Of a DNA stretch of 64,000 nt, positions 49,696 through 59,897 are shown piece after piece. The stretch comes from Prado023 sp963700395. GTDB lineage: Bacteria; Actinomycetota; Actinomycetes; S36-B12; CAIYMF01. The notes below the pieces were generated by a model. The model worked only from the letters and a program-made list of their open reading frames with translations. It ran no database searches and was not told the origin of the DNA. The stretch is taken from assembly GCA_963700395.1 (NCBI GenBank), contig CAVOXI010000001.1:620001-684000 (forward strand), written 5' to 3'. Made by a program: the position numbers and the translations under genes. Numbering within the stretch: the first letter of the stretch is position 1; each line of letters begins with the position of its first letter.

Positions 49696-49722
49696 CCCTC
49701 CTCAGTGTGACTCTGAGGAGGG
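49696..49722 (-). promoter_or_regulatory. Hairpin that can cover the pilM ribosome-binding site
   Basis: CCCTCCTCAG (49696-49705) and CTGAGGAGGG (49713-49722) pair exactly with a 7-base loop. On the minus strand the 3' arm contains GAGGAGG, the pilM Shine-Dalgarno, so folding would block initiation. It lies in the 128-base pilD-pilM spacer. Confidence 0.55.
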
Positions 49723-49817
49723 AATCGGCCGGTCGGGAGGGTCACTTGAACGGGGGACACTGGCGGATGCGCCCCAGTTGCTCGCGAGCCGTCGCGCTGC
49801 GCGCTCGCGGCTGGAGA

Positions 49818-50609
49818 TCAGACGCCGAGCTGGCCCACGTACCAGTCGGCGATCGCCGGCCCGACCAGGATGCCCAGGAGCGCCCCGGCCAGCATGAAGG
49901 GGCCGAACGGGATGGCGGACTTGCGCCCCGCACCCCGGAACAGCATCATCCCCAGGCCGACGACGGCCCCGAGCAGGAAGGCCATGAAGCTGCCGACGAG
50001 CCACTCTCCCCAACCGAGCCAGGCCATTGCCATCCCCAGGGGGCCGGCAAGCTTCACGTCCCCCATGCCCATGCCGGCCGGGTACACCAGCGCGAGCAGG
50101 AGGTAGAACGCGAACAGGCCGAGCCCGCCCAGCATCGCCCTGCCGAAGTCCCCCCACTGGTCGTAGACGACGGCGGGGATCAGCAGGAGCGCGGCGACGA
50201 TCGGGTAGGACGGCAGCGTGAGGACGTTGGGCAGCCGCTTGGTGTCCAGGTCGATGAACGCCAGGGCAACACCGACCGCGGTCAGGTACAGGTAGGCGGG
50301 CAGCTCCCAGGTGAGGCCGAAGGTGAGCGTGACCAGGAGGAACAGGGCGCCGGTGAGCAGCTCGACGCCGGGGTATCGGGCACTGATGTGTGCGCCGCAG
50401 TCCCTGCACCGGCCCCGCAGCAGCAGCCAGGAGAGCACCGGGATGTTGTCCCGGCCGCGGATCTCGGCGTCGCACTGGGGGCAGTGCGACGGCGGGGAGA
50501 CGATGGACTCCCCGCGCGGCACGCGCCAGATCACGACGTTCAGGAACGACCCGATCGCCAGGCCCGCGAGGGTGATGAAGATGACGGCAACAACCTCGAC
50601 GGGGTCCAC
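49818..50609 (-). CDS. pilD: Prepilin peptidase/N-methyltransferase
   Basis: Aspartyl membrane protease that cleaves prepilin leaders after Gly and methylates the new N-terminus. 263 residues with eight helices. N-terminal zinc-type cysteines CPQC and CRDC flank the methyltransferase loop; the two catalytic Asp are in AFIDLDTKRLPN and GMGMGDVKLAG (GxGD). Its substrates, four prepilins, lie upstream in the same locus. Confidence 0.96.
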   Translation of the reverse strand: MDPVEVVAVIFITLAGLAIGSFLNVVIWRVPRGESIVSPPSHCPQCDAEIRGRDNIPVLSWLLLRGRCRDCGAHISARYPGVELLTGALFLLVTLTFGLTWELPAYLYLTAVGVALAFIDLDTKRLPNVLTLPSYPIVAALLLIPAVVYDQWGDFGRAMLGGLGLFAFYLLLALVYPAGMGMGDVKLAGPLGMAMAWLGWGEWLVGSFMAFLLGAVVGLGMMLFRGAGRKSAIPFGPFMLAGALLGILVGPAIADWYVGQLGV

Positions 50610-50705
50610 GATGGGCGATTGTGTCAGTGGTTCGGGCTCAGCCGACGTATTCGAGCCAGAGGGTTGTGGAGATCAGGTCCAGTGGTGTCCGTGGGTCGCC
50701 GGGCG

Positions 50706-50743
50706 CTGATCGTGCAGCAATCGACCTCTCCAACCACGATCAG
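50706..50743 (-). terminator. Weak stem-loop at the end of the PilX-like gene
   Basis: CTGATCGTG (50706-50714) and CACGATCAG (50735-50743) are exact inverted arms, loop 20 bases, overlapping the reconstructed stop codon at 50740-50742. The loop is long, so terminator function is uncertain. Confidence 0.35.
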
Positions 50744-52161
50744 TACTCCTGCCAGAGTGCGACGTTGATCATGCTGGACCACGGCGAGTCGGTGTCGGGG
50801 TCGAAGAACATGTTCGCGCCCTGGTAGTGGCTGGAATCGGTCAACCCGTCGGTCGGTCATGCATTGACCGCCGGCAACCAGCCCGGTGACCATGTTCGGC
50901 GTATTCGACTGCATCGTGAATTGATCCCCTGCCACGAACATCCCCGTCCGCAGTGGGTTGGTGGTGCCGAACTCCGACTGCGTGTCGACGTCCAGGTCCG
51001 CATCGGCCATCAGCCACAGACCATGGACCGAGGCCGAGCCGACCGTCGACTGCTTGGTGTGGATGTTGCCGTAGTGCTTGGACGCGCACTCGTCGGAACT
51101 GGCCGAGGCAATCACAGTGGCCGGACACGGCGTTCGTCTTGGTCATGTCCACGTTGGCCTGGTGGGCGAAGTAGGTGCCCGAGATGCTGCTTCCCGGAAC
51201 TCCAGGTGTGCGATGACGATGAGTACGACCAGTTGGCTGGCGCGAACGTCGACGAAGCCGGTACACGGCCCGGCGACGGAGTACGGTCGGGCCATGCCAT
51301 CAGGGCACAGGTCGGTCCACTGACCTGCGCCGGTATTCGTCGCTGTGAAGGCCTGTGCGTAGAAGTTGGCCGCGCTCACGTGGGGAATCGGCACCGTAGG
51401 AGCCTGGGTCGCCCAGTCCGTCGGCCTTCCCGGACGCGTCCTGCCGTGTACGTCAATGGCCCTTCCACGTCGATCGAGTTCGCCGTGCCAGAAAGGACCC
51501 CGTTGGTGTGCAGGGCAGCTGAGTTCTCCGTCTTCCCTGGTACGACCGCGACGGTCATCTGTCCGCTCATGTCCAAGCCGTCGCCGGTCAGGATGGCGTA
51601 CTTGGGCTGGTAGGGCACCAGCACGTACTCGACCTTGACGGTGCGCGAGACGGCACCCGGGGCGCTGTAGGAGGGGGAGAAGGCACGTGCATAGACCCGA
51701 CCGAACTTGATGGTGGCACCATCGACCGGGTTCTTGGCCTTGAGCATCATCACCTGACCCGTCGGCGTGTCGACAAGGCATTCGGGGTGGTCTCTGACGA
51801 GGGCGTCGAGCTGAGAAGTGGCCCATTCCTGCTCGTCTTCCAAGGCGAAATCAGGTGCCGTGATCTGTGCCGCCGAGCAGTTCGGTGTTGGGATCCCGGG
51901 CGTGGCCCCATTCTTCGGGGTCGGGATCGGATAGTCCTTGTACGACCGGTCAAACGTGTCCTGAAGGTGACTCAGGGCATAGTTGATGCCGACTTCGGTG
52001 TCAGCCATGCTCTGCTCGAACTGGATGCGGTGCCGGCTCTGGCCCAGGCCGTTGATCGCCATCATCCCGGCCGTGGCCGTGAGACCGGCCACGAACACCG
52101 TGATCCCGATGACCAGGATCATCCCGATGCCGGCGTCATCCTTGACTCGCATCCTCATCAC
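50740..52161 (-). pseudogene. PilX-like pilus-associated protein, several frameshifts
   Basis: About 470 residues when frames are joined. N-terminus MMRMRVKDDAGIGMILVIGI is a hydrophobic pilin-like helix without the usual Glu5, as in PilX-type proteins. The first 245 residues are in one frame (ALSHLQDTFDRSYKDYPIP, KVEYVLVPYQPKYAILTGDG), followed in other frames by TVPIPHVSAANFYAQAFTAT, SVHGLWLMADADLDVDTQSE and the end SSMINVALWQEY at 50740. Shifts near 51440, 51190, 51110 and 50855. ATG 52161 overlaps the stop of the preceding minor pilin. Confidence 0.65.
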
Positions 52162-52815
52162 CCCTTGTTCCGGAGCCGCACGGAAACGGACGCTTGCCGC
52201 TCGTTGGTCCCGATTCCCGCGCCGTAGATGGCGTCGTAGTGCATGGTCAGGTTGACGACAGTGGCGTCACCTGGGGTCGAATCCCGCAAGGGCGTGGGGC
52301 AGCTCGACGACGACGATCCCGAGACACCGTGGGCGTCGGTGCAGTACGCGAAGAGTGTGTCGACGATCAGGGCTGTAGGCCTGCCTGGTGGCCGTGGTCG
52401 CTGCCGGTGCGACTCCGGAGATCCGCCACACGTCACGGTGGACCCCGTCCGCGTTCATCGCGAGCTTCCACGTCACGATCTCCCCCGGCTGCTGGACGTA
52501 GTCGGAGCTGAGCTGGGAGTCCGTCGGATTCTGGTCGATCCACAGCTGCAGGTGCGCGAGGCAGTTGGGATCCGACCCTGCGCCGTCGCACGTCACGCTG
52601 CTCGCCTCCCGAATGTCGCGCGAGAGGCGATCGAGGACCACCTTGGCGTCGCTGAGACCCCGGTTCTCGTCGTCGTTGTGGGTCAGGACACGCGTCGCCT
52701 GGATCACGCCCGCGAGGACGAGGGCTGACACGGTGCCCAGGAGCACCATCGCGACCATGAGCTCGATGAGGGTCATGCCGGCGTCGCGTTCCCTGACGTG
52801 GCGGTGGTGGGACAT
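52158..52815 (-). pseudogene. Minor pilin, PilW-like, one frameshift
   Basis: About 218 residues. Class III leader MSHHRHVRERDAG cut before Met14, then MTLIELMVAMVLLGTVSALV with Glu5 of the mature form. The body is pilin-like (VVLDRLSRDIREASSVTCDG) and, after a shift near 52375, continues TALIVDTLFAYCTDAHGVSG and ends with a beta-strand block RQASVSVRLRNKG. ATG 52815 lies one base after the stop of the large minor pilin; its own stop overlaps the next gene. Confidence 0.78.
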
Positions 52816-52816
52816 G

Positions 52817-54987
52817 TCACTTCTCCGGGATCGCGAGAGTGGCCATGAAGTCGCCGGTCACGTCGTAGGCGATGCGGACGTCATCAAGCATGCCCGATGC
52901 CCGCCGGGGTTCCACACCCGGACGCCGAGGTACTCCGCCGGACGTCAGGTTGTGCTTGAACGTCGTGTCGACTGGGAGGCTGAACCACACCTCCTGCCAG
53001 CCCGCGCACGACCAGGTGGTGGTCGAGGGCCGCGACGCGACAGGTGCGCTGTTGTTGTTCGTAGTTCATCTTCGACTGGAACTGGGCTGGCGGCTGCTGG
53101 TGGATTCCTGAAGAGCTGCGCCTGGAGGGAGATCCCCTTGCCCGTCATGTAGGTCCCGCTGGGCGGGGCCACCCACAGGCGAAGGATGGCTGTGCCCTTG
53201 TAGCTCTTGCCCGTGACATCGGATCGCCAGTCGACGACCTTCGTCGTCGCCGTGTACGACTCGGTCGAAGCCATCCGTCGACTTGCTTCAGGATTCGTCC
53301 TCGCTCGCTCGGCAGGATGTCGTAGGAGTAGACGGGCAGGTTCGTGTTCTGCGGCCATGTTGCCGTCCCGTCGACTGCCATGGACAGGGGGAGCTGCTGA
53401 GTGGCGGTGCTGGAGGGAAGCCCATTCGCGGGCCAGAGGGCGTTCCACGGCGACGTGTTGTGCAGCACGTAACTCTTCACCGGGAAGGATGGAGTCGTAG
53501 CCGGTGGCAGCGGGCACACCGGTTGCCGCGCACCTGACCGGCTGGACGTACGAGTTCGGGGTGGCGCTGGCGATCTGCGAGCCGGTGCCCGTGAGGTTCA
53601 TGGAGTTGACCGCGAACACCTGGATGTCATAGGAGCTGTCGTTGAGCAGCGAGCCGATCACGGCCGTCGTGGTGGCCGGGTTCGGGGAGAGTGCCGTCCA
53701 CGTCTGAGCGCTGGTCAACTTGTACTTCACGATGTAGTGGTCGATGCTCCCGCTGCCCGGGGCCGGCGCTGACCACGTGACCGAGATCGAGCCGGGTCCG
53801 ATGGTCGACGTGAGGCCGGTGGGTGCCCCCGGCGGGCTGTTGAGGGTGGGGCTCGGAGTCGGCGTCGCTGACGGCGTGGGCGTCGCAGTCACCGTGGGCG
53901 TCGCGGACGGGGTGGCGCTTGGGGCAGCCACGACCTCGACCTCCGCTGGCTGGCAGGCGATGCCGGCGACGCCGGAGAAGCTGGTGCAGACATCGGTGGC
54001 ATCCAGTGCCGTGACCGCGGGCGGGTCCAGGGTCGAGGCTGCGGTGACGACCACCTTGTAGGGACTGCCGGCAGCGGACGGCGCGGTCCCGGTCGGCACG
54101 GTGCCCACCACCCAGAACAGGAGCGAATCCGTGGGATCCACCTGGCCGGTGTCGACGATCCCGTCCCCATTCGTGTCCGTCAGGGGGACGTCCACGGTCT
54201 CCCCCGGGCAGTCCAGGATGTCCGCGCAGAAGCCGTCGTCCCCTGTCTCGCGGTAGAAGGCCCAGATGCCCGGCTCGAATCCGGTCGACCGCAGGTTCCA
54301 CCGGTCCGGGGCCCCCTGGTTGGTCACCCGGAACTCGTACTCCGCCGGCCCGCCCGGGCCGACGATCTCCCTCATGTTGGTGATGGGCGTCAGCTCGAAC
54401 TTGGGCAGGGGCAGCCCGGATCCCGCCGTCTGCGTCACGAGGCTGCTCATCGTTCGGGTCCGCTGCCTGCCCGCCACTGACCAGCTGCGCCACGACGGTC
54501 ACCCGCACCAGGGCGGTCGGGTCATCGGGCTGTGTGACGTACGTGTACGGTCGTGAAGTCCGACGTTGTTGGAGTTCTCCTTGGAGATGCCCGTGTAGAC
54601 GTGCGGGTAGATCGCACCTGAATCGCTGAGGACGAGGGGCTCGAAGTCGCCCGCACCGCTGACGTCGAGGCATTTGGTCGTCCCGGCCGCCGTCGAGCAG
54701 TCCGCCGAGCGCAGCGTGACGCGAGAGTCGCCGGACATGTCCGCCACCCTGTTGGCCAGGCTTGAGTACTCGAAGGCTCGGGCACGCTCGAGCGCCTGCG
54801 TCGCGAAGTCGATCGCCTGCTGCTCGGTCCTGCTCGACATCGAAGCGCGCAGGGAGCCCAGTGACGCATAGGCAAGGGCCGTGAAGATGATGCCCAGGAC
54901 GAACAGGGCAACGACGGCTTCCACCAGCGTGAAGCCGGATTCGTCGGTTGCGGCACGGCGCACTCGCGCACTCGGGGAGCGTCCCAT
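52817..54987 (-). pseudogene. Large modular minor pilin with fibronectin type III domain, several frameshifts
   Basis: About 720 residues when joined. Leader cut after Gly18, mature start FTLVEAVVALFVLGIIFTAL (Glu5 present), a PilV-like region, an Ig-like part (VGPGGPAEYEFRVTNQGAPD) with a Ca-loop-like DTNGDGIVDTG, a Thr/Pro linker (TPTPSATPTPSPTLNSPPG), a fibronectin type III domain (PTGLTSTIGPGSISVTWSAP to YDIQVFAVNSM) and a C-terminal beta-rich domain (GTAILRLWVAPPSGTYMTGK) ending DFMATLAIPEK. Shifts near 54550, 54465, 53500, 53285, 53060 and 52985; the central 310 residues are uninterrupted. A likely pilus-tip adhesin by analogy. Confidence 0.7.
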
Positions 54988-55227
54988 GCGGGTCTTATCG
55001 GCTAGACCGAACTCCCAGATGTAGCCCGTTCATCCGGCTGGATCCTTGCTCTCGCCCAACGCTGGTTCCAAGGTGCGTGTGCCCCGAACCTGCGGTCCAG
55101 AGTCACCTGCGCATCAGGTCCGATCAACGGCCGATCAGCGGGTCAAACCGGCCGCCGGCAACGGTTCTTCGCTCGACCGAGTACTCATACGTCGCGTGCC
55201 CGCCTGCGAGGGCAGACCGCCGCAGAC

Positions 55228-57325
55228 TCACTTGGCGCGCAACCCCTTCGCCTCGGCATATTCCTCCCAGGTGGGGAAATCGAAGCACACCATCGGCCAG
55301 TGATGTGCCAGCAAACCACTGGCCCGGGAACCGAAGAAGCAACCAACTGTCTGGCCGCACATACTCGGCCGGGCAGCCGGCCTTCACGAGCCAATCGGCC
55401 GCGGCCGCAGCATTGGGGCCGCTGATCCGGTTGGCGTCCGGATTCGCCTTGAGCCAATAGCAGATCGCCAAGTAGTCATGCGAGGCCACGGCGCTCTTCA
55501 CCTTCCCCCAACTCTCCGATTCCACGCCGGTCCAGGTGAGCCCCTCCATGGCGATCGAGTCGGCAGTCCCCACAAAGCCGGAGAGGATCTGGCCGACCGT
55601 CGCATCGGGTACCAGCCCGAAGATGATGCCCGACTGTCCCGCCGTCAACTCAGAGCGCCGGCTGCTTAGTTCATCTGCCGCAACCAGACTGAACGGAATG
55701 TTGAGAACATCCGTCCTGACAAGCCTGACCGGGTTGAAACCATCAGAAGCGCAGCGTCCCGCCCAGACGAGCGATGCGAGCACGAGGGCACCGCCCGCGA
55801 TCCCCCAACCGATCAAGGGCGCCGAGGTACGATCCGAGAACCATCCGACGACCCACTTCGCGCTTCCGACAGCACCTGCAACCCCCGCAGGCAGGATAAG
55901 AATCAGGCAAGTCCACAGGGCCTTCGCCGGATAGTAGCCGGGCTGCGACCAGACAGTTCGGCTTCCGAGGTAGAGCCAGAGCAGAACAGCAGCAGAGCCT
56001 ATCCAACTGCCCCAGATCGTCCACGTCCACCTGCCCCCGCTGATTCGACCAGCCCGCAGCAGAGCACCGATTCCGGCAAGTGCACATACCGCCCACCACC
56101 ATTCGGGAGCCGAAAGCCCCGACACAGCCGCACTTGACGCCGTCTCGACCGCCTGCTCGACTGGCTTGGAGGAAGCCCGTCGACGATCCAGCCAATCCCA
56201 AGGCTGGAACCAAGTAGGGCACCAGGGGATTCAGAGTCACGCACTCCACAGATCACGAGCGCTCCCCAGAATGCCCACGCGCGAAATACGGTTCGCCAGT
56301 TCGCAAGGACGAACGCAACAAGTGCTCCTCCTGCCGCTGGCGCAACATAGGTCCACGCGTTCGTGACAGTCGCTAGCACAGCCAGCAGGTAGACGCCGCA
56401 CACGGTGGCTGTAACATCCGACATGTGGGACGCCAACAGCACTATTGAGGACAACATGACGGCGCAGAGAAGATTCATGACGTGGGCATGCGTTAGCGAC
56501 GCGGCGAACCACGTGGTGTTGAATACCACAAACGCAGCGATCGCGGATGCAGCCGCCGCCCATCTCCCAAAATCGCGGCCAAACGCTCGGCAGATTGCTC
56601 CGGCTGCCGCAGAGACGGTCCACACGAGCAGAATCAGTAGCAGCCAGACGACGCTGAAGAGGGCGGTCCAAACGCCCCGTGGCGATGCGCCGACGTCGCA
56701 GGCAGTGTTTACCCATGCCGCGAGGTCATGGAGTACCCCAGGGTACTCGCCGGCCCCAAAATCGGACGGACCGTAGTAGGTCTTGCCCTGGATCAAGGTC
56801 ACGTGACGAAAGAAGTCCGTGCCCCAGCCGGTGGTCCTCGACCACATCTCCAATGGGTTGACAGTCACGATGACCAGACCCAGCCCCAGCGCCGCCATGG
56901 CGGCAATCCACGGGGTCCGAGGAGTGATGGCCGAGGTCGACTCGACCTCCACGCCGAATGGCCACAAACGCGAGCGCCGCGCAAAGGAAGCCCAACTCCA
57001 GAAGTGCGCGGGGCCGGTCGGACCACGGATTGACTCCAGCTGCTGCAGCGAGCTTGGCCACGCTAAAGTTGAGGACTGCGACAATCGCAAGGCTGCTGGG
57101 AACACAGACGGCGACAGACAGACCCGATCCACGGTCGGCGTCGGGGCTCATGGCGACTGCCACGAGTACAGACAGTCCAAGGAGTAACGGTCCCGTTACC
57201 CAAGGACCACCGATGGATGCCAGCACCAAGCACCCGCCCACTGCGTACCCAAGCACCACCACTCTGCGAGGTGGCTGTCCCCGGCCCTGTCGGACCATCG
57301 CCTGGTCCCTGGACGTGTCAATCAT
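55228..57325 (-). pseudogene. Polytopic membrane protein, possible GT-C glycosyltransferase, frameshifted
   Basis: About 700 residues when joined, with roughly a dozen helices and a C-terminal hydrophilic domain. The first extracytoplasmic loop has WGTDFFRHVTLIQGKTYYGP, where GT-C enzymes keep an acidic catalytic motif, but the family is not certain. Shifts near 56945, 56160 and 55290; the reconstructed end is FPTWEEYAEAKGLRAK at 55228. Base composition and codon use are visibly less GC-rich than in the flanks (for example 56400-56560). Its place between pilin genes suggests pilin glycosylation; this is inference. Confidence 0.5.
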
Positions 57326-57349
57326 CCGTAGATCCCATCACCAGGAAAT

Positions 57350-57386
57350 GTTCGGAAGCCGCCCCCCACGGAGACGGCTTCCGAAC
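57350..57386 (-). terminator. Major pilin terminator stem-loop
   Basis: GTTCGGAAGCCG (57350-57361) and CGGCTTCCGAAC (57375-57386) are exact inverted arms with a 13-base loop. It begins 35 bases after the reconstructed pilin stop and is followed on the minus strand by ATTTCC. It would limit read-through into the membrane protein gene. Confidence 0.8.
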
Positions 57387-57421
57387 TGATTGTGATTGCC
57401 GATAGATGTAGACTGCCACAA

Positions 57422-57904
57422 CTACTTCGTGGCCGAGGTGCAATCGCCCGTTCCGTTCGCAGAGCGCGGCCAGCCAGCTGCGCGAGCCCACCCGGCGACG
57501 TGTAACGGAACGCATTCCCGGACTTGGCGACTCCCGACCATGCAGTACCCGTAGGCGCTCATCGTCCCGGACGCATAGCGTGCTGCCCCCGGCCGTGGTC
57601 AACGGTACACGTCCAGCGTTCGGGCCGCCGGATCGTAGTTCACCGTCGGGTTCGAGTACTTGAACCCATAGCCAGCCAAAGCCGGCTCCTGAACATACAC
57701 ACCAAGCTCGGTCAAGCCGGTCTCCTGGGCGGTCGCTGCGTTGCGCAGGTCGGACTTCACTGCGGCCTCCCAGCCCTTCTGGCGCTGGTTGAGGAAGACC
57801 GGGATGGCGATGGCGGCGAGGATGCCGATGATGATGATGACGACCAGGAGCTCGATGAGGGTGAAGCCCTCTTCGCCCCGCTCCTTGCGCAGCTTCTCCA
57901 ACAT
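57422..57904 (-). pseudogene. pilA: Type IV major pilin (C-terminal half frameshifted)
   Basis: ATG 57904 with AAGGAG six bases upstream. Leader MLEKLRKERGEEG, cleavage before Phe14, then FTLIELLVVIIIIGILAAIA with Glu5 and IPVFLNQRQKGWEAAVKSDL, a textbook type IV pilin. The first frame stops at 57599 after LDVYR; other frames continue with MSAYGYCMV, AKSGNAFRYTSPGGLAQ and GTGDCTSATK to a stop at 57422, the normal pilin C-terminus with its Cys pair. Mature length would be about 147 residues. Two or three indels are needed. Confidence 0.85.
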
Positions 57905-58265
57905 GTGTTGCTCCTTGTGTGTGTGACGTGAGGCCCGGCTTGGGTCCGGACAGACTGTGCATCGGAGGCGTGGGGCCGACTCTTGAATTCGATTTCTGGC
58001 GTCACCTGAACGGGCGAATGCCGAGGAAGCGGCGCTTGACGGCCCAGACAAGGACGCACGCAACGTGTTCTCTGGGACGGTCGTCATGAGTGAACTTGCA
58101 TTGGTCGCCGCCCCTCGGCCACCGAGATTGAGCGGTTCTTGGCGGTTGCCGGAGTTGATCGGACTGGCTTCGGCCCGTCGACCTCACGTGCGGTCCAGGT
58201 CCGGTTGCAGAGTCGGGTGGCCATGATCGCCAACGGGCCCTCGGACTCCGTCAGGGGCCAGGTGA
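57905..58265. other. 361-base spacer upstream of the major pilin
   Basis: No gene is supported here. It must hold the promoter and leader of the pilin gene, but I find no convincing -35/-10 pair, operator or stem-loop. The pilin Shine-Dalgarno AAGGAG lies at its left edge. Confidence 0.4.
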
Positions 58266-58643
58266 CTACCTACACCCTCGGTCTCCCCCTTTCGTCACCA
58301 GCGTGTCGGAGGTGCTCGGCGGTGGCTGGCTCGGCGGATCGCGCAGCAGCAGCTCCAACCGGTTCTCGAGGGTGCGCTGGGCCATCGCCTGCTTCCTCGA
58401 CAGGTGCGTCGGCCGCCACAGGTCGGACAGGTACCGAGGGAACCAGAACACCAGGGCGATCCCCGCGAATCCCAGGAACAGGTCCGGGATGCTCGGCCTC
58501 AGCGCCGCCATGTCGAAGATCGCCCGGAGAACCCACCAGATCGGGATGAGGATCAGGCTGGTGAGCCCGATCCTCACCATCAGGCCGAAGGACACATCGT
58601 CGGCCCGCCGGCTCGCGGCGAACCGCCGTAACGCCTCCAGCAT
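58266..58643 (-). CDS. Small two-helix membrane protein after pilC, unknown
   Basis: 125 residues, intact: N-terminal amphipathic stretch (MLEALRRFAASRRADDVSFG), two hydrophobic segments (about 21-45 and 50-72), then a charged helix (LSRKQAMAQRTLENRLELLL) and a Pro-rich tail. No family recognised. It starts 15 bases after the pilC stop, so it is probably cotranscribed with pilB-pilT-pilC. Confidence 0.65.
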   Translation of the reverse strand: MLEALRRFAASRRADDVSFGLMVRIGLTSLILIPIWWVLRAIFDMAALRPSIPDLFLGFAGIALVFWFPRYLSDLWRPTHLSRKQAMAQRTLENRLELLLRDPPSQPPPSTSDTLVTKGGDRGCR

Positions 58644-58658
58644 GAAACGACCCTCCCC

Positions 58659-59886
58659 CTACTGGATCAGGTCGAACACCTTGAAGATCGGCATGTACAG
58701 GGCGATGATCATGCCGCCGATCACCACGCCCATGACGGCGATCATCAATGGCTCGATGAGGGACGTGAGCGCCTCTGTCGTGGCCTCTACCTCCTGGTCG
58801 TAGAACTCACTGATCTTGCTCAACATCTCGTCCAGAGCGCCGGTGTCCTCGCCCACAGACAGCATCTGCACGACCATCGGTGGGAAGACCGGGTGGTTGG
58901 CCAACGGCCGCGCCAGTGATTCGCCCTGGCGCACGCTCTCCTGGACGTCGCGCACAGCGCGCATCACCACCACATTCCCGGTTGTGTCGGCAACGATGTC
59001 GAGAGCCTGCAGGATCGGGTACGCCCGAGTGGATCATCGTCCCCAGGTTGCGGGTGAAGCGTGCGATGGCAATCTTCTGGAACAGCGCCACCGAAGACGG
59101 GCATCTTCAGCTTGAGTGGATCCACCACGTTGCGCACCCGAGAGCTGCGCTTGAACTTCTTCCACAACACCCCGAGACGCGACGAGGAACGCGATCAACG
59201 AACAGGATGGAGCTCTTGAGCAGCTCGGAGAGGAACACCAGGAACCGCGTCGGCGCCGGAAGCGTCCCGCCGAGCGAGGAGAACATCTCCTTGAACGTGG
59301 GCACGATGAACAGGAGCATGCCGGTCACACCGAGCACCGCCATCACGGCGACCACCACCGGGTAGGTCATCGCGGACTTCACCTTGCCGCGCAGCCTGAC
59401 CTCGGACTCGTAGTTGGACGCGATCTGGAGCAGCGACTGATCGAGGAAGCCGCCGACCTCGCCCGCCCGGCACATGTTGACCATCAACGGGGGGAAGACC
59501 TTCGGATGGACGGCCATGGCCTCGCTGAGCGCCTTGCCGCCCTCCACCTCAGTGCGCACCTGCGCCAGCACCTTGGCCAGCGGCTTGCACTCGGTCTGCT
59601 CCTCCAGGATGGTCAACGACCTCAACAGCGACAGCCCCGCGTTGATCATGGTCGCGAACTGCCGCGACATGATCGCCAGGTCCTTCAGCCCGATCTTGTT
59701 GCCGAAGCCCGGGATGTTGATGTCGCGCTTCATCCCGGCGTTGGCTTCGGTGATCGAGATGGGCGCGTACCCCATGCTCTTGAGCTTCGAGGCCACCATG
59801 GCCGGCGAGTCGGCCTTCAGCCGGCCCTTGAGCATCTTGCCGCCACGGTCGCGGACCGCGTAGTCGAACTCCAGCGTCTTGGTCAT
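58659..59886 (-). pseudogene. pilC: Type IV pilus inner-membrane platform protein PilC, frameshifted
   Basis: About 408 residues, two T2SSF domains. First domain MSRQFATMINAGLSLLRSLT to SAMTYPVVVAVMAVLGVTGM in one frame from ATG 59886 (MTKTLEFDYAVRDRGGKMLK). Then LWKKFKRSSRVRNVVDPLKL and IAIARFTRNLGTMIHSGV in other frames, and finally MVVMRAVRDVQESVRQGESL to IFKVFDLIQ. Shifts near 59190, 59095 and 59020. PilC couples the PilB and PilT motors to pilin insertion and removal. Confidence 0.88.
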
Positions 59887-59897
59887 CCCCACTCCAC

